Below, piece after piece: positions 8,837 through 20,294 of a stretch of DNA of 64,000 bases; the stretch's first letter is position 1; each line of letters opens with the position of its first letter. Under the pieces are notes generated by a model, which did no database searches, had not been told where the DNA came from, and saw only the letters and a program-made list of their open reading frames with translations. The stretch comes from Crossaster papposus (taxonomy: Eukaryota > Echinodermata > Asteroidea > Velatida > Solasteridae), in assembly GCA_037893245.1 (NCBI GenBank), contig JBAIAA010000525.1:124001-188000 (forward strand), written 5' to 3'. The translations under genes were made by a program, and so were the position numbers.

Positions 8837-11800
8837 AAGCGCGGGGGAAGTAATCGAACACGGTTATGAATGGCAGGCTCAACTCGGAAGGAATACATAA
8901 TTATGTCTATGCAGTTTAATAATCATTAGGCCTCAACTTGAAACGACACGATTTGCCTCGAAATGGCCAACGTCAGCCTTGCACCGACAGTTTGTATTCA
9001 AGGAGACAATAATTTGTAATGTTCATGTATCCAATTTATTGATAGTTAATTCTAAAGGTGAAGTTTACAATGCCGCTTCTACTTAATGTTAAGGTGAAGA
9101 ACGGATGTATATAGAATAACAAAGTATTTGTTGTTTGTACAGTGGTCTTCGTTAGGAAACAAATTTCGTAACAAACTTTATATACGGTTCGCATAAGGTT
9201 TTACACAATCCTGTTTGTGCATGTATGTGCATGTATCCAGTGATAGTTAAAGGTAGGATACAGCATTTTGAGATATCGAAAAATTCTACTACCGAATTAT
9301 CAAGAAATATTTTACTTATTTTAAAGTAAATAATGGTTGTGGGCATCTAGCGATTTTGATTGCGCTAGATATCCTGTAATTGTTAATAACACCCCTGCCA
9401 GACGCCGGATAAAAACAAACGCCGTTTTTCTTGCTTTTCTCAGCATCCATGATTGTAAAACTCTGGAAAGGTCGGTTAAACGATATTTACTATAAAATAC
9501 AACCCCAAAAATTACCTGTAAGCGGAAAAGCTATGTGTTTGTTTTTGTTTCGTTTAAAAAAGATGAACGCAGTGCCCCCCGCCAAAAAACAAAAACTAAA
9601 CAAAACAAAAAAGCCCCCCCGAAAACCTAAGGCTGTGAGGCAGCCATCAAAATTAAAAATCAAGAAGTCTTTTCGGCAGTGGCAATAGTGTGCGCGCTTG
9701 CTATAATCGCCGTCTAAATTGATATTAACGAGTGGAGATCAATTACCGCAAAATCGATTAGGAACGTTGCATCGAAGCGGCTTCAACAAAGTAATACTGT
9801 AATGCCTCACTGGCGATAATAATTTGAAAGGTATTGGACAACCATAGAGCCGGTATTTAATATACACAGCTCTGAGTACATATAGGCCTATTATACCTTT
9901 TGCAGCTATTCACAACGTATACTGGCCATATTCTGTTGAAAAACTTATTGTAAAGATATTATCCACACTAAATTGCCTGTGAAAAGAGTTTGTCTATGTG
10001 ACGATTTTTTTTAAATGTCCGTTAGTAGTTGGTTTGTCATCGTAAATTGTGGACGCAAACGTTGGCACGACACATACGCGCTCATGATACGCGCACGTGA
10101 TACGCGCTCGTGGTACGTGCTCGCAGTACGCGTACCGTATACGGCTCAGAAAAAACACATTATAATACATCATATATCTTACATTATACATTTCATCATT
10201 TTGATACGATATGTCAATTGCCCATACCAGATGAAACAACAACGCAAAAGGGTGATTGAATAAGCGACGTATCCCATACGTGTATCAAATAATTGTCCGT
10301 ATTATCCATTGATCTCGATGTAGACTGGATAGGCCACCGCGTCTAAATGGCGTATGCGCGCGTGTTTTTTTTGAAAGGGTAAAGGACGAACGTGACGCGA
10401 CCGCGTTTGTGCACGATCCTATGGAGGGTTTTTAAAAAGTGGAAGACTTTTGTTTCCTTATTTCGTCATTTTTTGAGGAAAAATAGGATTTTCACCCGAA
10501 TAGCTTGAAATAGATAAGAACAATGGTTATAGTCTGCGCAGCAGTAAAGGGCCCGGAGAAGGATGTCCAATTGGGTCCGGAAAATGGAATATGATTTCAC
10601 AAGTAAGTCGTTCTTGATGCTACTATATTGCTAGGCGTATATGTGATGTTATGTAATTGTTAAGTCTAGTGTATACACAATCGCGGACGCTTTATTATTC
10701 CCCCGTAGCTAGCTTCAGATAACTACGGCGACAAATCGAGTTTTAAGTTGTTCCAATTTGCAGCGTGTCCGTTGAAAAACATTTTTTTTAAATACATTTG
10801 AGTAGCACCCTTTGTAAAACAAGCCTTTTATTTAGGCCTAACGATAGGCCTACTTAATAAGTAAATAACCAATAGGCGTAGGCCTATATTGTTTTATTAA
10901 TTTTGAGTTATTTCCCCCTAGAAAGGCTAGAAAGCGGTGACCTGTAAGACGTCCAAAACGTATTGCCACCGAGTTGCACCTGGCTGCGGTCAGTGTGCTC
11001 AAACTAGTTGGAGTCAGAATGCTGTAGGCTAGTGGTACGGGAGAAAGAAGAAGAACCTAAACTGAAGCGAGGGACAGAACTGAGATTACTAATTATGTCC
11101 CTGGATGACCCCTTGTATTATTAAATTGATGTATTGTATTAGAGGGACTTTTAAAAGCTTATTCAATTCAAAATAATTGCCTTGACTCATTAACCGAGTA
11201 TAAGAAGACCAGAAATCTTGTCACATCTCTTATTAGGAAATCTAAATGTGATTATTTCGATCAGGTGTCTACAAAGTACAACAATTTCCCTAAACAAAAA
11301 ATGGAAATAAATTTATAAAGTTACTGATAATAGCAAGTATGAGAAGAGTATCCATTCTGATCTAAATTGTGTGTATAGGTATGCTTTTTGTAATAAATTT
11401 GTTTTGCATTTTAAATATAAATATAATTTCTTTTGTGCGGTTCAATTTCGTTCTTTCATGGTCATAGGCCCTATGAGTGTTCTATGTCATTTTAGAAATT
11501 CAATACGACCATTAAATTCACTCTGTGTCTGTCTCCAACTGAACTATTAAATGACCTACAGGGGTAATAAAATGAAAGAGCAATATGCTGGAAACCAATT
11601 TCAGGGAAGGGCCTAAGGAAAATAATATTCATTCACAAATGTATAGGCTACATTAATTATTGAAAAATAGTAGGCCTACATATCAAGACAGTGTGAAAAA
11701 GCTGGCTATGAGGACTGCATGACAGCATGACTCCCTGGCGTTATTTGTTAGTTAATTTAATATTTTTTAATGATTTTATTGGCAGATAAAATATCCCAAA

Positions 11801-12060
11801 TTTGCAGGGGTCATTCCGTGTCAAATAACCCAGTAGGTTAAACCCAAACCCCTTTAAAATCGTTCATACTTGTTTTATAGTGTTTTCGTTGGTGAACAAG
11901 CCAATTTTTAGCGGCATCCGAACAGCGGTTTTTGTGCTACCGCCTACATTTTGGTGCGATTTTGACCAAAATGGGCGTGTCCACCAATATTCAAAGGAAC
12001 TTACCTCCCTAACCTGTTGACCGAATTTTCTGATTTTGATTTCATTGAAAAGCTAACATC
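8837..12060. other. Non-coding intron 1 sequence
   Basis: No protein-coding exon or RNA gene was recognised. TAGGCCTA-type words recur (around 9885, 10835-10885 and 11645-11680). The motif GGTCATTCCGTGTCAAATAA at 11811 resembles a repeat terminus I associate with invertebrate genomes, but I cannot classify it. A lysine-rich 85-codon frame at 9431-9688 has no recognisable domain. Confidence 0.4.
10075..10133. repeat. Short imperfect 13-bp tandem repeat (TACGCGCTCATGA type)
   Basis: Four to five degenerate 13-mers run head to tail (TACGCGCTCATGA, TACGCGCACGTGA, TACGCGCTCGTGG, TACGTGCTCGCAG). CG-rich units in AT-rich surroundings suggest a small minisatellite. Confidence 0.7.
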
Positions 12061-12979
12061 ATAAATAATCATATCGTCAGCGTTATTACGAAGAGACGAA
12101 TTTGGCCACGGGGAGTTGCACATTGGTTTTGAGAAAATCAGGTTTTATGTTGGTCACTTTTTGAAAAAGAGATTTCGCCTATTTGTAAACCACATAGTAA
12201 CTTATATTTGGTACGTACAGAGAGGTGAGATCTAACACTATAACAATATACCTATTAAATAACACAACAAACTTAATTGACGAGTAATTAATATAGATAT
12301 GAATTTGTCTGTTCGTGAAAATTCCAAATCTACGGTGGTGGCTTTTTTGCCCATAGCGCTCGAATTCGTCTCTTCGTGAAAACTTCAAAACTTGTTTTGC
12401 CCAAATTTGTCTCTTCGTGAATGTATATACAATGTATATACATTGTACGCGCGTTGTTTTTGCACTCGGAGCATCGTTATTTCTATCTACGCAGGGACAA
12501 CATACAATTTGGCTGTTCGTGAAAATTCACAAATTATATTTCGTCTGTTCGTGAACATTCCAAATCTACGGTGGTGGCTTTTTTGCCCATAGCGCACGAA
12601 TTTGTCTCTTCGTGAAAACTTAAAAACTTGTTTTGCAGATATCTGTCTCTTCGTGAATGTATATACAATGTATATACAATGTATATACATTATACGCGCG
12701 TTGTTTTTGCACTCGGAGCAACGTTATTTCTATCTACGCAGGGACAAAATACAATTTGGCTGTTCGTGAAAACTGAAAATACGATTTGGGTGAAATTTTC
12801 CTTGTATGATTTTTGTAATCTTAATGATTTAGACTGATTTTGACAATATTAACCTCGCCAGAATGTTCGTTGCTATCCACTTAATCGATTTCGGCCAAAA
12901 AACGAATTTTGAAAAAATAATGATTTTGGCCAAATTCATCTCTTCGTGAAAAGGCTGACGATATGTTGGCATTATTTGT
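12061..12979. mobile_element. Foldback-like element with imperfect inverted arms around a tandem TTCGTGAA-rich core
   Basis: The left arm 12061-12108 (...CATATCGTCAGCG...GAAGAGACGAATTTGGCC) is the imperfect reverse complement of 12927-12979. Between them TTCGTGAA occurs about nine times, usually preceded by GTCTC or CTG. The core is a tandem duplication: 12311-12546 recurs from 12547 to about 12782, offset 236 bp and rising to 247 bp after an 11-bp insertion in a TATATACAATG repeat. No transposase frame is present. Confidence 0.65.
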
Positions 12980-13254
12980 TTTGTCCGAGCAATTTGATCT
13001 GGATTTTGTCACTGAATTCTGGATTAATCCGACGCGGGAGTGTATTATATTCAAACCCGTCAAGCCAAATAAAAACTAGTTATTTTAATTAAAAAGAAAA
13101 GAAAAGAAAAAAGGCAACAATCGAGTTATCAGTTTCACATCAGCACTTTTCTTTATTCCTCATTTGGCGAACCGAAAACAGAGCTGACATAATTATTAGC
13201 GCTGAAAACAAAAAGTTGGAGATAACATTATCGGTATAATTATGAAAAACTTAC

Positions 13255-13327
13255 CGCCGTCCGCCGTTGGTATCGCCGCAGCGAATATGGAGACGACCAG
13301 GAGTGTGATTGCACGCTCAGTTCCCAT
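13255..13327 (-). CDS. C-type lectin-like gene, exon 1: start codon and signal peptide
   Basis: The start codon sits in a strong context (CACCATGG). The exon encodes 24 residues plus 1 nt and ends at GGCG|GTAAG, a consensus donor. The product starts MGTER, followed by a hydrophobic core ITLLVVSIFAAAI and a small-residue stretch PTADG, a textbook secretory signal. The next residues supplied by exon 2 (G, then YTCPD) fit cleavage just before the lectin domain. A TATA box lies 64-70 bases upstream of the ATG. The link to exon 2 across 7.6 kb is inferred from strand, phase and content; other exons could lie between. Confidence 0.6.
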
Positions 13328-13390
13328 GGTGAGTTCCTCTTGCTGCCGTGGTAAACAAGCCACTGTGCACACACCAAGCTGAGAAGGGAG

Positions 13391-13396
13391 CTTATA
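13391..13396 (-). promoter_or_regulatory. TATA box upstream of lectin exon 1
   Basis: The minus strand reads ACTATAAGCTCCC. The TATAAG is 64-70 bases from the ATG, leaving a short 5' UTR of roughly 35-40 bases if transcription starts about 30 bases downstream. Confidence 0.5.
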
Positions 13397-13429
13397 GTCT
13401 TTTTCAAAATGCCAGCCTGAGACAAACTT

Positions 13430-14560
13430 GTGTTAAAATGGTCACGGGAATAATAACACGCGTATACTGCATATGAGGAGTCTGGCTACCAATCGCATCT
13501 TCATTGATACACCGACGTCATGGTAACGACATCGACTGCAGTCTTATTGAAATGACGAGAGATCGTTACATGTATTGGTTGACGGCCTTGACTGCCTACA
13601 AGCGACTTGTAAATAATATCTTGCCTTGTCGTGTAATAAATAACAATACAACGCTAAAACCTATATATATAGACAAAGTTTGTTTTGCTAGTTCTTATGT
13701 ATTCCGTCATATATTATCTGACGAGGCCTTTTGTGTCTGTGATCATCAACACTTGTAAACTAGACTCGATCTGCATTGATACGAGTTTTGTTAATGGAAA
13801 TGTGCAGAAAAGGTTTATCCCCAAAAGAGTTACTGGGTGTTGACCATGCATTTAGGGGTCAGCCATTATTGATTTAGATCATGAATCTATTACTGACTCC
13901 CAATCTAGGACTCTTTAGGACTCTTGGGTTTCTGGCCCACCTTGAACTTTCCATCCATTTTCTTTTTAAAATATACTTTCAATTATTATTTTCTGATTTT
14001 AAAATTACTCAAGCAATAAAGTATTATATAGCATTATTATAGATTGTGGATTATAATCAGGTGCTATCTATATTTACAAACTCGAAAAGTATTTACAATT
14101 CAGTCTGCGATCCAAAGAAACTATTATTTACAATCCAGGGAGTTCCACTAATCTCGTAAGTTTATATTTATTTACTGACGAAATGATATATTCTTCAAAT
14201 CTATAAAGAATACAGTAAGTCCTAAACACCACAAATCCTAATAATGAAACATATGTCCGCAGCCTCGCTTCTTATATGCATAGTACAATAACGCAATAGC
14301 ATACAAAATAATGTCGAAGCTATAGATTTTAAACTTAAATACATACAATTATAATGGAAAATATACCTCATACCAATCAATACTGTACAAATATTGTTTC
14401 ATGAGAAAACAATCGTATTTTTTTTTTTTTTGGTTTACATTATGTACCTCAAAAACAATACAAAAGTAGAAAATATGAATGAAATGAATAAACAAGACAT
14501 AAATAAACAGTATCTTACAACAAGTACAAATTTTGGTTATGGTTGGGGTTGGGTCATCGG
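13430..14560. other. AT-rich spacer between lectin promoter and Gypsy element, no gene seen
   Basis: No convincing reading frame. A T-run lies at 14408-14421. The missing 3' LTR of the Gypsy element should be here, but I find no sequence matching the candidate LTR at 21560-22266. Confidence 0.4.
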
Positions 14561-14561
14561 A

Positions 14562-17483
14562 TTACTTTGTGCTCTGTTCTTGTAGTAGCAATCTCAAAGC
14601 AGCCTTTTTTCTTACTTCAGCCATCTCTGGTCGCTTCCATCTCTCTAATAATTTCTTTCCGGCATGCAATTTAAACTCGTAGAGATCATCCGACATCTGT
14701 TTCTCAGTGACTCTGTGTTGCTTTGTCTGTCCTAGACGGGTGTATGTCAACCTATCTACTGGTTTTCGATGTCTTTTTGGTCTGGGCAGAATTGGCGATG
14801 ATGTTTCATTGACTTCCTCAATAACTGCTGCCGATTCGGAAATTGTGTCCTCTTGAGATTGTTGACCTCGATTGGTGTAAAGAGAACTGTCGTCGACCTC
14901 TGGTGAAGACTGTGGGACATTTTGTAGATTTTCTGACGAGGTGTCTTGTGTACTATTCATTTCAGTTGCTACAGGGGTTTGTGTACTTGGTTCTTCTGTC
15001 TCACTGGCATCCATGACGGAAGATGGTAAATGCTGATCAACTATCGCCGGAATGAAGACTATGTCAACTTCTTCGTCGCTTGTTTCGCTGTTTAGCTGGT
15101 CCTCGTCCATACCTTTGTTTTCGTTGGAATTCTCTTCAGTGTCTGGCTTAGATATCTCCTCTATAATGACCGGCTGCTTGGTCTGTTTGCTTTCAGTACT
15201 GTCTTGGTCGATGGGAAAGAACATGCATGGGGTGAGCAAATTACGATGAAGTGTTCTTTCTCTTCCATCTTCAAGACAGCAAACCGTGTAGACAGGAAAG
15301 TCAGGTTTCTTGGCGATGATAACATACGGATGAGGTTCCCATCTATCTTTGAGCTTCTGCGTACCAACGATGTGTTTGTGTTGTACGAGCACTCTATCAC
15401 CTGGATGAAGGGGGGCCTCTCTTGTTCCTCTGTCATACAAACGTTTTTGCTTTGACTTGGCTTTGTCGGTGTGCCTATTAGCTGCTTTATAGGCGAATCT
15501 CAATCTTTCCAGGTGCTTTTCTACAAATTCTTCGTATGCGGGAGCTTCGTCAGTGTTCCTCTTGAGGTTGAACATCAGATCGATGGGCAGATTCGGGTGA
15601 CGCCCAAACATAAGAAAGTGCGGCGCATAACCAGTGGAATCGTGGCGCGTTGCATTATACGCGTGTGCCATGGGTCCGACGTACTTCCTCCATTCTGTCT
15701 TTTGTTCTTTGTCTAACGTGCCTAGCATATTTAGAAGTGTGTGGTTGAACCGCTCCGTTAAACCGTTTCCTTGAGGGTGGTAGGGTGTCGTTCTACTTTT
15801 CTTTATTCCAGTTGCTTTGCAAAGTTCCCCAATGAGGTGACTCTCGAAGTTCCTACCTTGATCTGCATGGATGCGTACTGGAAAGCCGTAGTGTTGTATA
15901 AATTGTTCCCACAAGATTCTTGCGACTGTATCTGCTTTTTGATCCCGTGTCGGAAAGGCTTGGGCATACTTCGTGTAGTGATCTGTAATAACGAGTATAT
16001 TTTCGTGACCACCCTTGGACTGTTCTAACTTCAAGAAATCGATGCAGATCAGCTCCAATGGTTCGCTGGTAGAGATATTGACTAGTGGTACTCGTGTTTT
16101 TGTTACTGGTGTTTTGCGTAGGCAACATCGTTTGCAAGTTTCGCACCATTGTTTGACGTCTTCGGCCATCTTGGGCCAAAAGAAGCGACTTCTCACCAGA
16201 TCTATAGTCCTGTCGTATCCCAAGTGACCCAGATCATCATGCAGTCCGGTCATGGCAGTAGCTCGAAACTGTTTCGGGAGGACGAGTTGGTAATCAGCCG
16301 TTCCGTCTGGTGGCTTCCTCTTGCGATAAAGCAAGTTATCCCTAATCTGAAGTTTCTCAAATTGCCGTAAATAGGTCAGAGATTCAGATGATTCTCTTTG
16401 CTTTTCTTGGCGAGTTGGTCGTCTACCCATTTCAACATACCGTATTATTCTGGAGATATGGGGGTCATCGCGCTGAGATAGAGCCACGTCTTTCGGTGAG
16501 ATATTTGGAAGCTCATATGTATCTGCCTGTTTAACTTGAGGAAGGCCTGCTTGGTATCTGGTGGTAATTTGACATTGTGCCACTGTAGGTTCTAGGAATG
16601 GCTGATAGATGGGAGGATGGCCACTACAAACAGCTTGTACGACATCAGGTGAGATAGTCGTTGCTTCTTTCTGGAACAAAAATGTAGCTCTCGAGACATC
16701 TGATTCATTCTTTCTGGACAGGGCATCTGCAGCTTGGTTGTTTTTTCCAGGTTTATATTTGATGGAAAAGTCAAATTGAGACAGTGCCGCTACCCACCGC
16801 TGACCGGTTGCATCGAGTTTAGCGCTTGATGTGACATATATTAGTGGATTGTTGTCAGTGAGAACAGTGAAATGGTTACCGATGAGGTACTCACGGAGTT
16901 TATCTGTGACAGCCCATTTCAGTGCGAGAAATTCCAGCTTGTGGGCCGGATACCTCGACTCGGCAGGGTTAAGCCCTCTGCTGACGTATGCAACAACTCT
17001 CTCTGTTTCATGTTGGATTTGACTCAAAACCGCTCCTAGACCAGTACCGGATGCGTCTGTTTGAAGGAGAAAAGGTAGGTTATAGTCTGCATACGCCAGG
17101 ATTGGTGGAGATGTCATGTACTCTTTCAGTACCGCCATAGCTTTGCTGCATTCGTCTGTCCAGATAAAAGGTTGGGGTGCAGGAAGACGTTTTCTTTTTC
17201 CTTTCTTCTTCCTCCTGGGGTCTCCAGACGTGAGCTTGTACAACGGCGAAACTATGTTGGAGTACCCTTTTATGAAGCGACGATAGTAGCCAGTAAACCC
17301 CAATAATCGTAGAACTTCTTTCCGATTCGTCGGTGTCGGCCAGTCTTTCACCTTAGATGTCTTGTCTGGATCTGTTGCTATGCCTTTGCCTGATACAATG
17401 TGTCCCAAGTACTTAACTTCCTCTTGAAGTAGTTTGCACTTCGATGGCTTAAGTTTCAGGCCATGCAGACGGAGGCACGACAA
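14562..17483 (-). pseudogene. pol: Ty3/Gypsy pol, downstream part: RT thumb, RNase H, integrase
   Basis: A 973-codon open frame. Residues 1-100 hold the reverse-transcriptase end (KYLGHIVS, LGFTGYYRRFI). RNase H follows with apparent catalytic D143 (QTDASG), E184, D210 and D253. The integrase zinc finger has H415, H420, C447 and C450. The integrase core has D482, D541 and E577, a D,D-35-E spacing. At 680-755 there is a basic C-terminal region (LYDRG...HPGDRVLV). The remaining ~200 residues are rich in Ser, Thr, Glu and Gln with no domain recognised; no envelope gene follows. The frame itself is intact, but it is cut off from the upstream protease/RT frame by a one-base phase change, so I call it a broken copy. 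Ty3/Gypsy elements replicate by reverse transcription and integrate through this enzyme. Confidence 0.93.
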
Positions 17484-17490
17484 GACTTTC

Positions 17491-19185
17491 TCAAGGCGAT
17501 CGATATGTTCGTCGAAGGTAGAGGAAAATATAATGATGTCGTCTAGGTACAGGAGACACGTTGAGTAGTTCAGGTCTTCCGAGACAAGTCATCATCAGCC
17601 TTTGGAATGTAGCAGGGGCGTTTTGTAACCCGAATGGCATTCGATTACATTCGAATAACCCCATTGGAGTTGTAAATGCCGTTTTGGGTTTGTCTTCTTC
17701 TTCGACCTCCACTTGCCAGTATCCTGACGTATGGTCCAGGGTACAAAAAAGGGTTGCTTTACCTAGGGCGTCAAGTGCTTCTTCAATGCGGGGCAAGGGG
17801 TAGGCGTCGCGGATGGTCTTGTTATTCAGTTGTTTGTAATCGATACAAAGTCGAATGGAGCCGTCTTTCTTGTACGCAATCACTATAGGAGAAGCATACG
17901 GGCTACAGCTTCGTCGTATTGCGTTTGAGTCTTCCATCCCCTTCAGGTGATCCTTGACTGCCTGGTATTGGGAAGGAGGGATTCTGCGATATGGTAGTCG
18001 AAAGGGCTGGTTGTCTACGAGTGGAATGTTGTGTTTTATAGTAGAGGTGCATCCAAAGTCGAGGGAAGACAACGAAAAAACATCTGAGTTGTTGCGAAGA
18101 AGATCTCTAATTTGTTGCTTCTGTTGGTCGGTTTCCAATTTTGCCGACGACAAGTCGAGAGAGGGTATTACCGCATCTTCGTATAATGTGATGTTTCTAA
18201 CCTGCCCTCTTGTCGAGTCATCCGACGGCAAACATTCAGTAGTTGTCTCCTGAGGGGTTAGTTGTGGCGGTGCAGTACGAAGGACGGAAGACAATCGAGC
18301 AAGTTTGCAATTTCGTGTTATGGTGATAGGTTTTGCTGACAAATTGCAAAGTCGTACCGGAACTCTCCGATTGGGACCAATGTCCGCGATGATAGATCCA
18401 ACCTTCAGGCATGATTGGCTGTGTGGGAAGCTTTCTATCACGGCTGTATATGGCTGGTTACCGGGGCTTCTTGGAGCTTCACAGATAATGTCGTCTTTTG
18501 CACCAGATGGAATTATTCTAGGGAATCGGCCAACATACTTGGCATACCCAATGTTTCCATGCTGATCACCCAGGTCTGATACTGCTACATTTGTGTACGC
18601 CGTATGCCATGATCTGTTTTCTGCTTTGACCTGCTGCATGAAGTGTTGTCCCTTTGCTATCTGTTGGTCTCTTTTGGATGCCTGGATGACATTGGTGCCT
18701 ATCAACACAGGTACTTGTTTCCTGTAGCTATCTGCTTGCACTACAAAGGCTGGTACATCACTGTACATAACACCGAGTATCCTCAAAGATATAGGTATAA
18801 CACCCAGGTGCGGGACTGTCTGACTTCCGGCTCCGTCGATAGAGACATCTACGGATGTCAACTTCCTGTCTTGGAGCTTCGGATTTGTTTTCCACATGTC
18901 CTCTGTGATCGATGTTATCTGCGAACCAGAGTCTATTAAAGCTTTGTACATTTCGCCGTTTACTTCCACATCATCCTCGTTGTTTGGACCGATGAGGCGT
19001 TCGTACTCTGGTTTAGTTCCCTCGTCGTGGACCACTGCAGACTGCACACCCGATTGATTGTAGACTACTGGGCTATGTTGTGTGGAGGCTCCATCGGCTT
19101 GCCCTGTGGCCGTGGGCCCTGGGAGTTTAACGGCACATTTCTGCATCCCCTTGCGATGTGTCCTTCTTGCCCACATTTGTGGCAA
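17491..19185 (-). pseudogene. pol: Ty3/Gypsy pol, upstream part: protease and most of reverse transcriptase
   Basis: A 564-codon open frame that overlaps the end of gag by 121 bases in the -1 frame, the usual Gypsy gag-pol layout. The aspartic protease motif is ALIDSGSQ (D85-S86-G87). Reverse transcriptase begins near residue 390 (FRLPYRRIPP) and includes PIVIAYKKDGSIRLCIDYKQ, DAYPLPRIEE, CTLDHTSGYWQV and NRMPFGLQNAPATFQRLM. After that the frame turns to unrelated sequence and stops at 17491. The region with the catalytic aspartate pair continues in another frame, so a single-base change near 17580 splits the enzyme. A sequencing error is possible. Confidence 0.92.
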
Positions 19186-20294
19186 ATGAAGACACCTTGG
19201 CTGGACGGATACTGGCCTTGTGTCTGTCTCTCGCTTTGTCGAGAATTGTTCATACTCAGCTTATTTACCTGTAGTGTCAACTGTTCTACCTTCTGAAGGA
19301 GATCTTGGAGCATGATGGTGTCTGGCTTCTGGTTTTTAATGTTAGATTGGTTATTGGGCCACGCTGGTTGGGGCGGCTGTTGTTGGGGTGGTTGGGGCGG
19401 CTGTTGTTGGGAAGGTTGGGGCGGCTGTTGTTGGGGAGGTTTGGGCGGCTGTTGTTGCTGCTGGTACGGTCGTTGGTACTGTACTTCGGTTGTCGACTTA
19501 AGTGCTGCTGCCATTTTAGACTCTCGCTCTAGTTGTCGTAGTTCTACTTGAAGCTCATGGAAAGTCATGTCTCTGGGTCTCATTGGAGCTAGTCGCTGTG
19601 TCACCTTTTCATCCCGCACACCTCTCATAAAATGTTGTGTAAGCATACTATTCCTGTTATGCAGTGGACCATTGTTCATTCTTTCCTCTACAGAGCGGAG
19701 AGTTGCTTCTAGCTCCACAGTGTATATTGTAGGGGATTCATTTGGCCATCTGACTCGTTCATAAAAGTCAGCCAGTGGGTCGCCTGTCAATAAATTCTCT
19801 CCAAACTGTGCCTTTAACTCGGTGAAAGCGTGTTTTGGAGTTTGCTGTTGAGGTGGCAAATTCAGTACCAGCTTTCTTGCAGCCCCTCCAAGATATCGTA
19901 CTATAGTAGAGAACTGCAAATCGACGGGTATGGATGTAGTCTGGATCAGATATTTTGTATCTCTCACCCAGTCCTCAATGCATATGGTTGAGCCCTCACG
20001 TCCTGTGAATACCGGCACACTTTTTACTTGGTGAGATGGCAAGAGGTGAAGGTGTGGTGAAGGAGATTCAGATTGAATACTCCGAGACGGGAGATGTTGG
20101 TAACTTGATGATGTTGAATGTCGGGGTGGTGCTGGTCCAGCCGTACCATGTACAGAAGGGGTTCTCCTATGTTGGAGTGGTGTTGGTATTAGTGGTCCTT
20201 GTTGTGGCAGGCTCTGGGACATTCTTCGCTCAATGTCATTCAGTTCTGCAAGAAACTGCTGTGCTGCTGGCTGAAAATTCGGTATCATTGGCAT
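19065..20294 (-). CDS. gag: Ty3/Gypsy gag polyprotein
   Basis: 409 codons. Residues 95-260 form a capsid-like helical region (VPVFTGRE...EDWVRD, RYLGGAARKLVLNLPP, AQFGEN, HFMRGVRDEKVTQRL), with the order seen in PNMA-like gag capsids. Residues 277-312 are a Gln/Pro repeat encoded by a GGTTGGGGCGGCTGTTGTTG-type DNA repeat. Residues 371-384 are one CCHC zinc knuckle, CHKCGQEGHIARGC, typical of RNA-binding nucleocapsid. The start is the first Met; the frame is open upstream to about 20503 without another Met. The ORF is intact. Gag forms the particle that packages element RNA. Confidence 0.9.
   Translation of the reverse strand: MPMIPNFQPAAQQFLAELNDIERRMSQSLPQQGPLIPTPLQHRRTPSVHGTAGPAPPRHSTSSSYQHLPSRSIQSESPSPHLHLLPSHQVKSVPVFTGREGSTICIEDWVRDTKYLIQTTSIPVDLQFSTIVRYLGGAARKLVLNLPPQQQTPKHAFTELKAQFGENLLTGDPLADFYERVRWPNESPTIYTVELEATLRSVEERMNNGPLHNRNSMLTQHFMRGVRDEKVTQRLAPMRPRDMTFHELQVELRQLERESKMAAALKSTTEVQYQRPYQQQQQPPKPPQQQPPQPSQQQPPQPPQQQPPQPAWPNNQSNIKNQKPDTIMLQDLLQKVEQLTLQVNKLSMNNSRQSERQTQGQYPSSQGVFICHKCGQEGHIARGCRNVPLNSQGPRPQGKPMEPPHNIAQ
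19113..19119 (-). promoter_or_regulatory. Possible -1 frameshift site GGGCCCA in the gag-pol overlap
   Basis: On the minus strand GGGCCCA lies in the X-XXY-YYZ register of the gag frame (caG-GGC-CCA), inside the 121-base overlap where gag and pol differ by -1. Known efficient sites usually have A or T in the second triplet, so this is only a candidate. Confidence 0.25.

Larger units (their letters stand above)
2044..13327 (-). other. Gene span: secreted C-type lectin-like protein, four exons recognised
   Basis: Four minus-strand segments join into one open frame of about 185 residues: a signal peptide followed directly by one C-type lectin-like domain. Exon 1 ends with 1 nt of a codon and exon 2 begins with the other 2. 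Exon 2 ends with 2 nt and exon 3 begins with 1. Exon 3 ends with 1 nt and exon 4 begins with 2. All inferred introns run GT...AG: about 7.6 kb, 511 bp and 2.6 kb. C-type lectin-like proteins are secreted or cell-surface binding proteins, often used in invertebrate immunity. The usual calcium/sugar motifs (EPN or QPD, and WND) are not visible, so carbohydrate binding is doubtful. The 3' end is unresolved. Extra exons inside intron 1, or a pseudogene, remain possible. Confidence 0.65.

Noticed and set aside
9431..9688. Lysine-rich 85-codon frame
   Set aside because: The composition follows A-rich DNA; no domain, splice signal or conserved motif was seen.
19305..19551. Gly/Cys/Trp-rich or Leu/Arg-rich plus-strand frames
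   Set aside because: They are antisense shadows of the Gln/Pro repeat in gag.
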